From NCBI GenBank assembly GCA_017512705.1, contig JAFWEX010000150.1:186001-250000 (forward strand): 64,000 bases of DNA, written 5' to 3'. The notes beneath the pieces were generated by a model, which searched no databases, was not told the DNA's origin, and saw only the letters and a program-made list of their open reading frames with translations. The position numbers and the translations under genes are program-made. The stretch comes from Paenibacillus sp. GTDB lineage: Bacteria; Bacillota; Bacilli; Paenibacillales; Paenibacillaceae. Positions 28,595 to 36,616 of the stretch are shown here, piece by piece (position 1 is the stretch's first letter; every line of letters begins with the position of its first letter).

Positions 28595-28970
28595 TGTTCA
28601 CCTTCGCGGTACCACTCTTGTTGACTCTCATTCTGTCTAGCCGTAATCTGCACTGTTGTACACAACAACGACAGATTGGAATAGACCTGAAAGCCCCCTC
28701 ATATTGTCCATCGATCTTTACCCTTAACATTAGCATAACGAATACAGTCTTCGCTCTGCTCTAACCCTAAGTTCGATCGATAACAACGGCCCTTTCACGG
28801 AGGCAACCCGTAACGATATACTCTGGCTAGTTCAATCTTATGCTTCCTTTATAGAATAGCCGCGTTCCATCGTTCCGCTTCCAGGTGAGTTTCAGGTGTC
28901 CTTCGTCTGCGTTGCACCATCCCGCAGCTCTCTATGACCGGGAGTAACCTTACTGTTCCTGTTCATTGCG
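28540..28970 (-). promoter_or_regulatory. T-box riboswitch 2 (distal, leucine specifier)
   Basis: A second complete leader, clearly related to the first: AGAGAGCTG (28925-28933), GGGATGGTGCAA, a specifier segment TGAAACTCACC with CTC (Leu) at 28887-28889, the T-box GAGTGGTACCGCG (28605-28617) and its own terminator. Both leaders begin ATGAAC(A/G)GGA(A/G)CAGTA, pointing to tandem duplication. Confidence 0.9.
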
Positions 28971-29011
28971 TTTATCAGTTCAGGAGATGAATCCTGTTTA
29001 AATTTGTAACT

Positions 29012-29040
29012 AATATACATTCTTCACAAACTGCTGTCAA
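29012..29040 (-). promoter_or_regulatory. Sigma-A promoter of the T-box/leuA transcript
   Basis: Minus strand perfect TTGACA at 29035-29040, 17-base spacer, TATATT at 29012-29017. It predicts a leader of about 1150 bases before leuA. Confidence 0.88.
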
Positions 29041-29108
29041 CCATTCGTTTCAAAAATGAACCATCTCTTCCCAAAACACATTACACTAAATTCGAACTCC
29101 ACAAAATT

Positions 29109-30170
29109 CTATGCTTCAGACTGCACCGACCAGGCTTCCAAAGATAGTCCTGGGTCTGCCTTTGCATCAAAATTAGTCCCCTCGCCGCGAATCCATTTCA
29201 GATGTGCCGCTGCGCCAATCATAGCTGCATTATCCGTACAATACTCCATTGGCGGAATGACCAGCTCCAGCCCTTCCTTCGCGCAGCGTTCCTGCAAGGC
29301 TGTCCGCAAGCCACGATTGGCCGCAACCCCACCGCACAGAAGTAACTGACGTGATCCGTATTCACGAACAGCCCGTACCGCTTTTTCCACGAGCACTTCA
29401 ACGACGGCTTCCTGAAAACCACGTGCCACCGCAGACGGCTCCAGTGTTTCGCCACGCATTTTAGCCTGATTCAGCGCGTTCAATACTGCCGATTTCAATC
29501 CGCTGAGACTGAAGTCATAGGAACCTGCTTCAAGCCATACTCGCGGCAAGGGAACAACGTCCTCAGCCTCGGATGCCATCCGGTCTACATGCGGGCCGCC
29601 CGGATAAGGACACCCCAGAGCACGAGCCACTTTGTCATAGGCTTCACCAACGGCATCGTCCCGTGTACGGCCGATCAGCTTGAACTTGCCTTCGGATTCC
29701 AGATGTACAAGCTCTGTATGTCCGCCAGATACGACGAGAGCCATCGCCGGATATTGCAGTTCACGCACAAGGCGATTCGCATAAATATGCCCGGCAATAT
29801 GATGGGTGCCGATCAGCGGCTTGCCCAGTGCCATGGCCAGCGTTTTGGCTGCTACGATACCCACAAGTAGTGCACCGACCAATCCAGGTCCTTGGGTGAC
29901 CGCAATTGCGCTCAAATCACGCGGACGAATGCCGGATTGCTCAATGGCCTGCTCCAGCATCAGCGTGATCACTTCAACGTGTTTACGCGAAGCCACTTCT
30001 GGTACAACGCCGCCAAATGCTTTATGTGTTTCAATCTGACTCGAGATCAGATTCGACAGCACCTCACGCCCATCTTTAACAACGGCTACCGAGGTTTCAT
30101 CACAGCTTGTCTCAACCGCCAGTATATAGGATGGGGCATAGCCCTGTTGATTATCTATAAGATCGTTCAT
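29109..30170 (-). CDS. tsaD: tRNA N6-threonylcarbamoyladenosine synthase catalytic subunit
   Basis: A 353-residue Kae1/Qri7/YgjD protein that transfers the threonylcarbamoyl group onto A37 of ANN-decoding tRNAs, working with TsaB and TsaE. It shows LAVETSCDETSVAVV, the metal-binding HHIAGH (H124 and H128), VVSGGHTELV and the C-terminal PPMEYCTDNAAMIGAAA with the metal-binding aspartate. The ATG at 30170 overlaps the rimI stop by four bases; the frame is open further upstream but that part is rimI antiphase. It is the last gene of tsaE-tsaB-rimI-tsaD. No clear terminator separates it from the leuA promoter. Confidence 0.97.
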   Translation of the reverse strand: MNDLIDNQQGYAPSYILAVETSCDETSVAVVKDGREVLSNLISSQIETHKAFGGVVPEVASRKHVEVITLMLEQAIEQSGIRPRDLSAIAVTQGPGLVGALLVGIVAAKTLAMALGKPLIGTHHIAGHIYANRLVRELQYPAMALVVSGGHTELVHLESEGKFKLIGRTRDDAVGEAYDKVARALGCPYPGGPHVDRMASEAEDVVPLPRVWLEAGSYDFSLSGLKSAVLNALNQAKMRGETLEPSAVARGFQEAVVEVLVEKAVRAVREYGSRQLLLCGGVAANRGLRTALQERCAKEGLELVIPPMEYCTDNAAMIGAAAHLKWIRGEGTNFDAKADPGLSLEAWSVQSEA

Positions 30171-30655
30171 GAATCCTGTACGCTTCCTTCCTCTTCGCCG
30201 CTCCGGCTCACAGGCGGCAGTGCCGCCCACATGATCATTGCATCCTCTCCATTATCGGAGTAATACCCTTTGCGCAGACCAGCCGATTCAAACCCTTTTT
30301 TCTGATACAAATTCTGAGCTACAATATTCGACACTCTGACTTCCAGTGTCATTCGCTCCATTCCGAGATACGCTGCGGTTTTCATTAGCTCGTCCAGCAA
30401 CTTCTCACCAAGCTTGCGGCCTTGGTATGCTTTTCTCACGGCAATATTGGTAATGTGGGCTTCGTCCATAATCGTCCACATGCCTGCATATCCAATGGGA
30501 ATTCCATCCAGTTCCATGACCATATATTTAGCAAAATGATTATGGTTCAATTCATTGTGAAAAGCCTCTTCCGTCCAAGGGAGGGTAAATGCCTCATGCT
30601 CGATCTCCATCACGCCCGGAATATCCGCTACCGTCATGAGTCTAAACTGAAACAT
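30167..30655 (-). CDS. rimI: Ribosomal protein S18-alanine N-acetyltransferase RimI-type
   Basis: A 162-residue GNAT acetyltransferase that by homology acetylates the N-terminal alanine of ribosomal protein S18. It has MFQFRLMTVADIPGVMEIE, the acetyl-CoA P-loop region VRKAYQGRKLGEKLLDELM (Q/RxxG) and VRVSNIVAQNLYQKKGF, typical of RimI. ATG 30655 has AAGGA nine bases upstream; an in-frame ATG at 30688 with GGGAG is a possible alternative adding 11 residues. It lies between tsaB and tsaD, an association seen in many Firmicutes. Confidence 0.92.
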   Translation of the reverse strand: MFQFRLMTVADIPGVMEIEHEAFTLPWTEEAFHNELNHNHFAKYMVMELDGIPIGYAGMWTIMDEAHITNIAVRKAYQGRKLGEKLLDELMKTAAYLGMERMTLEVRVSNIVAQNLYQKKGFESAGLRKGYYSDNGEDAMIMWAALPPVSRSGEEEGSVQDS

Positions 30656-30704
30656 GGTGTCCTGTCCTTCGTTCGCAACGTTCTCCATCCGCTTCCCTCT
30701 CCCT

Positions 30705-31556
30705 TCAGCCTTTGCGCAGCAGGTTCGCTTCCGCCTCGGACAGCTGGGTGTAGTTCGGCACCAGTGCATGTACGTCGTCACGCTGACCTGCAAGCAGCGC
30801 TTCGGCGCCAAGGCGCCCAATCCAGCGGCCTTCCAGCTCATACGGTACGAGCTGGAGCGCCGTTTCTGCGGGACAGCGAAGCTCTGCCGCTGCCGCCGCA
30901 TGCTGGGCCGTCTCGCCGACGATCCAGACGGCAGCCGGCCGCTCTTCCGGCGCCGCCTCCGCCAGGCGGGCGGCGAGCTCTTCCAGCCATCCGTCCATTT
31001 GGCGGATGGCATCCGGCGCCAGCCGGCGGGGCACATCGCCGCCGGCGGAGGCGAACAGCGCGGTATAGGCTTGACCGCGCCGCGCATCCACGAGCGGAAC
31101 GATCCAGTGGACAGGGGCGGCACCTGTGCCGCCCTGGTCCGCGGATGGCGTTCCGCCAGCACCGGCTGCGGCATCATCAGCCGCAGCTTCTGCCTTGGCG
31201 GCGAGGCCGCTATGCCAGCCGCCCCAGGCGAGAGCCTGAAGGCTGGACACCCCGGCAACGGGGATGTCCCAAGCCCAGGCAAGCGTCTTTGCCGCGGTCA
31301 CCGCAATGCGTATGCCCGTGTAGGAGCCCGGACCAATGCCGACGGCAATGCCGTCTAGCTGGCCCGGTTCCGTGCTGCTGGCAGCGAGCAGCTGCTCCAT
31401 CACCGGCACAACGTGCACCGAGTGATTACGCTCAGCACGCTCATTGCGTTCTTCCAGCAGCGATCGCTCCTCCATCACCGCCGCGGCCATGACTGCGGTG
31501 GATGTATCCAACACCAAAAACCGCTGACGCGGCTTATTTTGCAAATCTTCCATCAT
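30705..31556 (-). CDS. tsaB: t6A-synthesis protein TsaB, with GC-rich Ala/Gly insertion
   Basis: A 283-residue ASKHA-fold protein (YeaZ) that forms the TsaD-TsaB core of threonylcarbamoyl-adenosine synthesis. It has FLVLDTSTAVMAAAV, the diagnostic GIAVGIGPGSYTGIRIAVTAAKTLAWAW and VPLVDARRGQAYTALF. It is longer than the usual 225-245 residues because of a segment rich in Ala, Gly and Asp (about residues 118-150) and an Ala-rich C-terminal half. The DNA from about 30720 to 31400 is far more GC-rich than its neighbours. The ATG at 31556 overlaps the tsaE stop; a second ATG follows at 31553. Confidence 0.93.
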   Translation of the reverse strand: MMEDLQNKPRQRFLVLDTSTAVMAAAVMEERSLLEERNERAERNHSVHVVPVMEQLLAASSTEPGQLDGIAVGIGPGSYTGIRIAVTAAKTLAWAWDIPVAGVSSLQALAWGGWHSGLAAKAEAAADDAAAGAGGTPSADQGGTGAAPVHWIVPLVDARRGQAYTALFASAGGDVPRRLAPDAIRQMDGWLEELAARLAEAAPEERPAAVWIVGETAQHAAAAAELRCPAETALQLVPYELEGRWIGRLGAEALLAGQRDDVHALVPNYTQLSEAEANLLRKG

Positions 31557-32029
31557 CCTATGACTCCATTCTGTCTGAACTGTCGGCACAGCGCGGCATA
31601 CACTTCACCGTACCCATCCAGTGTAATCTTTCGTTCCTCCGGACCCATCGTTTCAATCTGAACATGAAGATGATCTTGCGGCAGGAGCTCAGGAATGATG
31701 CTAGACCACTCTACGAGACTAACTCCTGTACCGTAAAAATACTCTTCAAGCCCCAGCTCGTCCGCTTCTTCCAGCGATATTCGATATACATCCATGTGGT
31801 ATAGAGGCAATCGTCCCTCGTATTCCTTAATTAACGTGAATGTCGGACTGCTCACGACATCCCTCACACCCAGATGCCAAGCAAACTTCTGGGAAAATGC
31901 TGTTTTTCCGGCACCCAAATCGCCATCCAATGCAATGACCATTCCGGCATGTGCTTGCGTCGCAAGAGCCGACGCCAGCGCTTCTGTATCTGCAATGCTA
32001 TGGGACTCATACACCCACTGCTCATGCAT
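31553..32029 (-). CDS. tsaE: t6A-synthesis ATPase TsaE
   Basis: A 158-residue P-loop ATPase (YjeE/YdiB) required with TsaB-TsaD for repeated t6A synthesis cycles. Walker A is GDLGAGKT (36-43), followed by SQKFAWHLGV, SSPTFTLIKEYEG, LYHMDVYRI and VEWSSIIPELLP, all canonical. The frame opens at 32164, but homologues begin near here. ATG 32029 is a conservative start; a TTG at 32038 has a better-spaced AAGGTGG seven bases upstream and may be the real one. It heads the t6A operon. Confidence 0.94.
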   Translation of the reverse strand: MHEQWVYESHSIADTEALASALATQAHAGMVIALDGDLGAGKTAFSQKFAWHLGVRDVVSSPTFTLIKEYEGRLPLYHMDVYRISLEEADELGLEEYFYGTGVSLVEWSSIIPELLPQDHLHVQIETMGPEERKITLDGYGEVYAALCRQFRQNGVIG

Positions 32030-32190
32030 CTGATTCAATATACGTCCCACCTTTGACGGTTCCCCGCCTGAGTTCACTTTGACCCTTATTATATCGGTCC
32101 CTTTCCTCCCCCGCAACATCGAAGGAACATGCTCGATAGTCCATCTCTCAATAACCAACTTCATCTATATTCATCGATGATATGAAATAA

Positions 32191-32212
32191 ACCGGCACCT
32201 CTCGGTGCCGGT
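32191..32212 (-). terminator. Terminator hairpin of the sspH transcript
   Basis: ACCGGCACC, loop GAGA, GGTGCCGGT (9 pairs) followed on the minus strand by TTATTTC, a short T-tract. It separates sspH from tsaE. Confidence 0.65.
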
Positions 32213-32411
32213 CATCTAGAATATACGCAAGGTTACGGACACTCTACAAGATACGAGCACCTGAGTTAGCCTATTTTACATCTACATTTATCTACATCTA
32301 CATGATCCATCTCATCATGGTCCCATGCTTACTTCCTAACTATTGATTGCGAATGCTTGCTCACCAGTTTCACCACCAAGATGATCTACACTTCCTTGAT
32401 CGCCTAGCTAG

Positions 32412-32588
32412 CTACTCCTCCAGACGATCCACACGCACTGTTTGAGTGTTGCCGGGTCTGCTCCCGACCTGCACCGTTGCCATACCGTTAGCTTCGTCCA
32501 CATGTTCAATCCATACAGGCTCTCCTTCAAGCGTCACTGCAATGGTATCTTTGGAATCATAAATGGCTTTGGCCCGCTTTGTATCCAT
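32412..32588 (-). CDS. sspH: Small acid-soluble spore protein H family
   Basis: A 58-residue protein starting MDTKRAKAIYDSKDTIAVT and continuing GEPVWIEHVDEANGMATV, the signature of SASP-H (B. subtilis SspH begins MNIxRAKQI...). It is a minor forespore-made protein that stays in the mature spore core. An ATG one codon earlier (32591) and GGAG 12-15 bases upstream leave the exact start open. It is directly downstream of a 99-codon gene of unknown function, only a few bases away, and near the ku gene on the other strand, which is also spore-associated in B. subtilis. Confidence 0.87.
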   Translation of the reverse strand: MDTKRAKAIYDSKDTIAVTLEGEPVWIEHVDEANGMATVQVGSRPGNTQTVRVDRLEE

Positions 32589-32592
32589 CATC

Positions 32593-32892
32593 TCATTCGT
32601 AGTCTCCTTCCGGATCTTCATTGTGATTTTCCTGAATCATCGTATCCGTCGTACTGTCCCCAATATACCCATTATCCTCCGTAACTTGACCTCCACCTAA
32701 GCCCTCATTCACCATGCGATCAATGTCGAGCATGAAGGATTCACGATCCAGCGGCAGTTTCTCCGAAGTGACTGCTTCCCAATTCACAGTCGTTCCCGGC
32801 GTGTAGAACTCTTCTGCACTTTCGGCATCTTCCAGAGGATAAGGTGTGAATGTATGCTTGTGCGCCTCTTCCTCGTCTCTCTTGTTCTTCAT
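32593..32892 (-). CDS. Small acidic protein of unknown function upstream of sspH
   Basis: I do not recognise a family. The 99-residue product is very acidic and hydrophilic, with no membrane span or cysteine. It starts MKNKRDEEEAHKHTFTPYPLEDAESAEEFYTPG and ends in a run of Asp, Glu and Asn. ATG 32892 follows GGGGAGG by five bases, which is good initiation. It almost abuts sspH, so the two are probably co-transcribed in the developing spore. Likely disordered in part. Confidence 0.72.
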   Translation of the reverse strand: MKNKRDEEEAHKHTFTPYPLEDAESAEEFYTPGTTVNWEAVTSEKLPLDRESFMLDIDRMVNEGLGGGQVTEDNGYIGDSTTDTMIQENHNEDPEGDYE

Positions 32893-33075
32893 CTGGCACC
32901 TCCCCATCCTGTTTTTGTTATCATCCCCGACTATCACAGAACCATACTAACTGCTGGACACAACCGTTTGAATCATTCGAAATAACTATACGATCCTGAG
33001 TTAGGTTAGCGACTATCCCTCACAACAACTGCCCATACTATTCATAAAAAAAGAATTTGGAAAGGAGCCGCCCTT

Positions 33076-33987
33076 ATGCATACCGTCTGGAAAGGCGCCA
33101 TCAGTTTCGGTCTCGTGCATGTGCCTGTCAAAATGTTCTCGGCCACCGAGGACAAAGATATCTCCATGCGTTACATTCACAAGGTCTGTGGTAGCCCGCT
33201 CGCTTATGTACGGCAGTGCCCCTCCTGTGAGGTGGACGTCAAATGGGAAGAGATCACCAAAGGTTATGAATACGAAAAAGGTAAATTTGTCCTGTTTGAA
33301 AAAGAAGAACTTGAAGCTTTGAATGAGTCCAGCAGCAAAACCATTACGATTCTCGACTTTGTGGATTTGACCGAAATAGATCCAATCTATTTCCAAAAGA
33401 CCTATTACCTCTCTCCCGATCAAGCGGGTGGGAATGCTTATCAACTCCTGATGAACGCCATGCGAGATACAGGTAAAATTGGCATCGCCAAAATCTCCAT
33501 CCGTTCCAAAAGCAGTCTTGCTGCCATTCGTGTGTTGGAGGATTGTTTATCGATGGAAACCATTTTCTATCCAGATGAGATCCGTCCAGTCTCACAGGTT
33601 CCCAATCTTCCCGAAGTTCAACAGGTGAACGAAAAAGAACTCACCATGGCCAAGTTGCTGATTGAACAACTATCTACACCGTTTGAACCTGCCAAATATA
33701 CAGATGATTATCGTGAAAAATTGCTTGATCTCATTCAGCACAAGGTGGCTGGTGAGGAAATCAAGATTGCTCCATCTAAACCGGAGGCCAATGTTATGGA
33801 TCTGATGGCGGCGCTTCAAGCAAGCATTGAAGCAGTGAAGCCTATTCCCGCTGATCCCGGCACAACGACGGCCAAACCCAAAAAACGCGCTCCACGCAAA
33901 ACGACTGCTCAGGCCGCAGTCGGAGGAGATCAGGAAGCACCTGCTGCACCGAAACGTAAAAGAGCATCCACCAAACCAAAAACATAA
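33076..33987 (+). CDS. ku: Ku protein for non-homologous end joining
   Basis: A 303-residue bacterial Ku homodimer subunit that encircles DNA ends and recruits LigD. It opens MHTVWKGAISFGLVHVPVKMFSATEDKDI and has RYIHKVCGSPLAYVRQCPSC and YYLSPD; the core fold runs to about residue 255. The C-terminus (about 255-303) is a Lys/Pro/Ala tail (AKPKKRAPRKTT, KRKRASTKPKT) of the type that adds DNA binding in some bacterial Ku proteins. ATG follows GGAG by eight bases. Ligase and polymerase genes follow after an intervening dioxygenase-like gene. In B. subtilis ku is expressed in the forespore; no sigma-G promoter could be confirmed here. Confidence 0.97.
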   Translation: MHTVWKGAISFGLVHVPVKMFSATEDKDISMRYIHKVCGSPLAYVRQCPSCEVDVKWEEITKGYEYEKGKFVLFEKEELEALNESSSKTITILDFVDLTEIDPIYFQKTYYLSPDQAGGNAYQLLMNAMRDTGKIGIAKISIRSKSSLAAIRVLEDCLSMETIFYPDEIRPVSQVPNLPEVQQVNEKELTMAKLLIEQLSTPFEPAKYTDDYREKLLDLIQHKVAGEEIKIAPSKPEANVMDLMAALQASIEAVKPIPADPGTTTAKPKKRAPRKTTAQAAVGGDQEAPAAPKRKRASTKPKT

Positions 33988-34232
33988 TCGTCTGAAAACC
34001 AAGTTAACTCGTTCGTTTTTGAGCCCTACTTACGTGAGACGTATCAACTCTTGCTTGCCATCCGCTTACTATCCCGTTTGTATTTCTTCAGTTCAGGAAG
34101 ATGAACTACCAACCATAATCATGATTATTCCTGGCGCTGCTCCGTGTCGTTATTGAACGAAGTGAACGGGCTGCTTTCACCAATTGTTTCAGCGGATGGC
34201 AGAATATTTTTATGTTTGTTCTCATTAAGCTA
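33988..34232. other. Gap after ku without supported features
   Basis: No gene, clear terminator or structured RNA was recognised between the ku stop and the promoter at 34233. Confidence 0.4.
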
Positions 34233-34261
34233 TTGACGAAAGTTAGTTAATATTTTATACT
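34233..34261 (+). promoter_or_regulatory. Sigma-A promoter of the catE-like gene
   Basis: TTGACG at 34233-34238, 17-base spacer, TATACT at 34256-34261. The predicted transcript has a leader of about 200 bases. Confidence 0.8.
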
Positions 34262-34277
34262 TACTTATGAAAAGTAA
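34261..34277 (+). promoter_or_regulatory. Dyad operator overlapping the transcription start of the catE-like gene
   Basis: TTACTT, five bases, AAGTAA: a perfect inverted repeat directly after the -10 box. It fits a TTACT-N7-AGTAA pattern reminiscent of DUF24/HxlR repressor sites such as YodB/CatR boxes, which control catE in B. subtilis (from memory). Confidence 0.6.
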
Positions 34278-34469
34278 CTTATTAGTATTTTTAAAGCGGC
34301 ATGAGTGATAAGTGTTAGGTACCATCTTATTTTTGTCACTGCGACCATGTCTTGATCTACACTGAAACTTTCATATCAAGTAGTACAACTTTTCTTTTCA
34401 CCAACCTGAGACATATAGTTTATCGTTATCTGACACATCATTTAAGCAACCTATAGGAGGATTATTATT

Positions 34470-35339
34470 ATGAATACCACTTATCAAATTCCAGCGACTA
34501 CCCATCTGGGTGAAGTCAGTCTCAGAATTAGCAATCTGGATCGATCTATTCAATTTTATACGGATGTTGTAGGTCTAAAATTGTTGAAACGCCAAGATCC
34601 CATTGCCACAATGACAGCGGACGGAAAAAACGTTCTCCTTCGCCTTGAGGAAGTAAGTAACAGCGTCACGTTCCCTGAGCGTACCCACGCTGGTTTGTAC
34701 CATTTCGCAATACTGCTTCCGGATCGCAAGTCTCTTGGATTGGCTGTTCGTAATCTTGTGGCATCCGGCATTGACGTTGGTCAAGGAGATCACCTCGTGA
34801 GTGAAGCCTTCTATATATCCGACCCTGACCTGAATGGGATTGAAATCTATGCTGACCGACCTCGTGACACATGGAAACGTGATGCGGATAATAATTACAT
34901 CATGGCTAGTGATCCTGTAGATGTGCAGAGCTTGTTTGACCTGTCGGCGAATGAAACCTGGAGCGGCCTTCCTGCTGATACCGTTATAGGTCATGTTCAC
35001 TTCCACGTCCGCAGTCTAGAAGAAGCTCGCCGTTTCTACTCAGCCATCCTTGGGTTCGATGTGGTGGGTAACTTTGCCAACATGTCCGCATTATTCGTGT
35101 CAGCCGGCGGATATCATCACCATATTGGACTTAACGTCTGGGCTGGCGTGAATGCTCCGATTAACCCTTCCCATGCGACGGGAATCGACTATTTCACGAT
35201 TGTGTACGCTCATGAAAGAGAAGTTCAGGAAGCTATTGAGCGCTTACGTCAATCAGGGATAGAAGTGACCAAGAATGAAGATGGTTGGTATGCGGCAGAT
35301 CCGCAGAACATTCGAATTCGCCTCATTGCGGAAAACTGA
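34470..35339 (+). CDS. VOC-family extradiol dioxygenase (CatE-like)
   Basis: A 289-residue protein with two vicinal-oxygen-chelate modules, resembling catechol-2,3-dioxygenase CatE of Bacillus. Module 1 (about 10-130) has THLGEVSLRISNLDRSIQFYTDVVGL and NGIEIYADRP. Module 2 (about 170-288) has IGHVHFHVRSLEEARRFYSAILGFD, then GGYHHHIGLNVW. The histidines of module 2 and a glutamate near the C-terminus are the likely Fe(II) ligands; the first module has GEV where a metal-binding His often sits. ATG 34470 follows TAGGAGG. It has its own promoter, dyad operator and terminator, so it is a separate unit inserted between ku and the ligase gene. The substrate may be catechol or another quinone-forming compound. 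Confidence 0.82.
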   Translation: MNTTYQIPATTHLGEVSLRISNLDRSIQFYTDVVGLKLLKRQDPIATMTADGKNVLLRLEEVSNSVTFPERTHAGLYHFAILLPDRKSLGLAVRNLVASGIDVGQGDHLVSEAFYISDPDLNGIEIYADRPRDTWKRDADNNYIMASDPVDVQSLFDLSANETWSGLPADTVIGHVHFHVRSLEEARRFYSAILGFDVVGNFANMSALFVSAGGYHHHIGLNVWAGVNAPINPSHATGIDYFTIVYAHEREVQEAIERLRQSGIEVTKNEDGWYAADPQNIRIRLIAEN

Positions 35340-35394
35340 AGATTGAATAGATTTTAGAATGACGTTCTACTTCTCACCATCGTGTTAGAACAAC

Positions 35395-35453
35395 AAGCCT
35401 GTCCCTCGTCTCTCCGTTCGCTTCAACAGGAGGATGTAAGGACAGGCTTTTTT
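35395..35453 (+). terminator. Intrinsic terminator of the catE-like gene
   Basis: AAGCCTGTCC with GGACAGGCTT (10 pairs) around a 35-base loop, followed by TTTTT. Confidence 0.85.
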
Positions 35454-35639
35454 AGCATGGTTGATAAATAGAGGAATATTGACACATCCTAACTGAGCCT
35501 AAACAACGCCACACGAAGAAGTTTGAATCCCGGCAAGATGTCTGGATGAAATCATAATTAATCCCTGGATATCGTGTTTGATATTCTTTAGGATTTCTGG
35601 AATTGGAAATAATGAAAGGTGTGTAGGAGGCGCGATAAT

Positions 35640-36596
35640 ATGAAAATCAATCCAATTATTCCATTCGAACCAGTCAGAATGCTTCATCCGCCCTCAGGCA
35701 CCAACTGGGTAGCTCAAGTCAAGTGGGATGGGGTAAGAATTCTACACTATTACGATGGAAGTGAATCTCGGTTGTTCAATCGAAGATTAAATGAACGTAC
35801 GAAACAGTATCCCGAATTCCTGGATACGCACTCTTTCTGCCAAGCTGATTCTGTGATTCTTGATGGAGAGGTCATTGCCTTTGAGAACACTACACCATCC
35901 TTCCATGAAGTTATGAAAAGAGATCGCCTGAAACAAGAACAAAGTATACAACATGCATTGAGTGTCACGCCTGTGACTTATATGATTTTTGACATCTTGT
36001 ATTACAATAACGCCTGGGTTATAGATCAGTCCTTAGAATCCAGACAACAACTGCTTGATCGAATCATCATGCCCAGAACGAATGTACAACTTGTACAAAA
36101 CTTCAGCGATGGGCCAGCCCTTTTTAATCTGATGAGTCAGTATCAGATGGAGGGTGTGGTCTATAAGGATCTTTCCAGCAAATACAGAATACAAGGTAAA
36201 GATGATCGATGGAGAAAACATAAAATTGTGAATGATCTATTTGCAGTCGTAGGTGGAGTAACCAAAGCGAATCACATTGTTAATTCACTTTTGTTAGGTT
36301 TATACACCGATACAGGTGACCTGATCTACATCGGGAGTGCAGGTACAGGAAAATTAAAACGCCAAGATTGGGTATCCATCACTGAACAGACGAATAACCT
36401 CGTTTCAGCACAAAGTCCCTTTTCCAATGTCCCGGAAACAGCAAAAAAGGTTTTTTGGGTTCAGCCTGAGTTAACTGTGAAGGTGGAGTATCTTGAGTTT
36501 ACTCCCGGAGGGTCCATGAGACATCCAAGTATTCAGACTGTTGTTGATATCGATATCCATGAATGTACAGTAAATCAAACTGCGTCATTCCAATAA
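35640..36596 (+). CDS. ligD: ATP-dependent DNA ligase (LigD ligase domain as a separate protein)
   Basis: A 318-residue ATP-dependent ligase. The nucleotidyltransferase motif I is QVKWDGVR, with K28 as the adenylated lysine. DSVILDGEVIAF is motif III, MEGVVYKDLSSKY motif IV and DDRWRKHKI motif V. An OB-fold domain (about 215-318) ends EYLEFTPGGSMRHPSI. It should seal ends held by Ku. In B. subtilis LigD the ligase is fused to a polymerase; here the frame stops and the polymerase is a separate gene 20 bases on. ATG 35640 follows TAGGAGG by nine bases. Confidence 0.95.
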   Translation: MKINPIIPFEPVRMLHPPSGTNWVAQVKWDGVRILHYYDGSESRLFNRRLNERTKQYPEFLDTHSFCQADSVILDGEVIAFENTTPSFHEVMKRDRLKQEQSIQHALSVTPVTYMIFDILYYNNAWVIDQSLESRQQLLDRIIMPRTNVQLVQNFSDGPALFNLMSQYQMEGVVYKDLSSKYRIQGKDDRWRKHKIVNDLFAVVGGVTKANHIVNSLLLGLYTDTGDLIYIGSAGTGKLKRQDWVSITEQTNNLVSAQSPFSNVPETAKKVFWVQPELTVKVEYLEFTPGGSMRHPSIQTVVDIDIHECTVNQTASFQ

Positions 36597-36616
36597 GAAT
36601 AGAAAGGAGACACCTT

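Noticed and set aside
27987..28668. Two open frames of about 90 codons in the leuA leader
   Set aside because: They lie within T-box structures and have no ribosome-binding sites.
30422..31492. 356-codon open frame opposite rimI and tsaB, rich in Arg/Pro/Ala
   Set aside because: Stops are rare here because of the GC-rich patch. The opposite strand encodes conserved TsaB and RimI.
32270..32320. TCTACAT direct repeats
   Set aside because: Three or four short copies in an irregular arrangement; chance low complexity is enough.
32943..32949. CATACTA as a sigma-G -10 box for ku
   Set aside because: The -10 matches, but no matching -35 stands 17-18 bases upstream.
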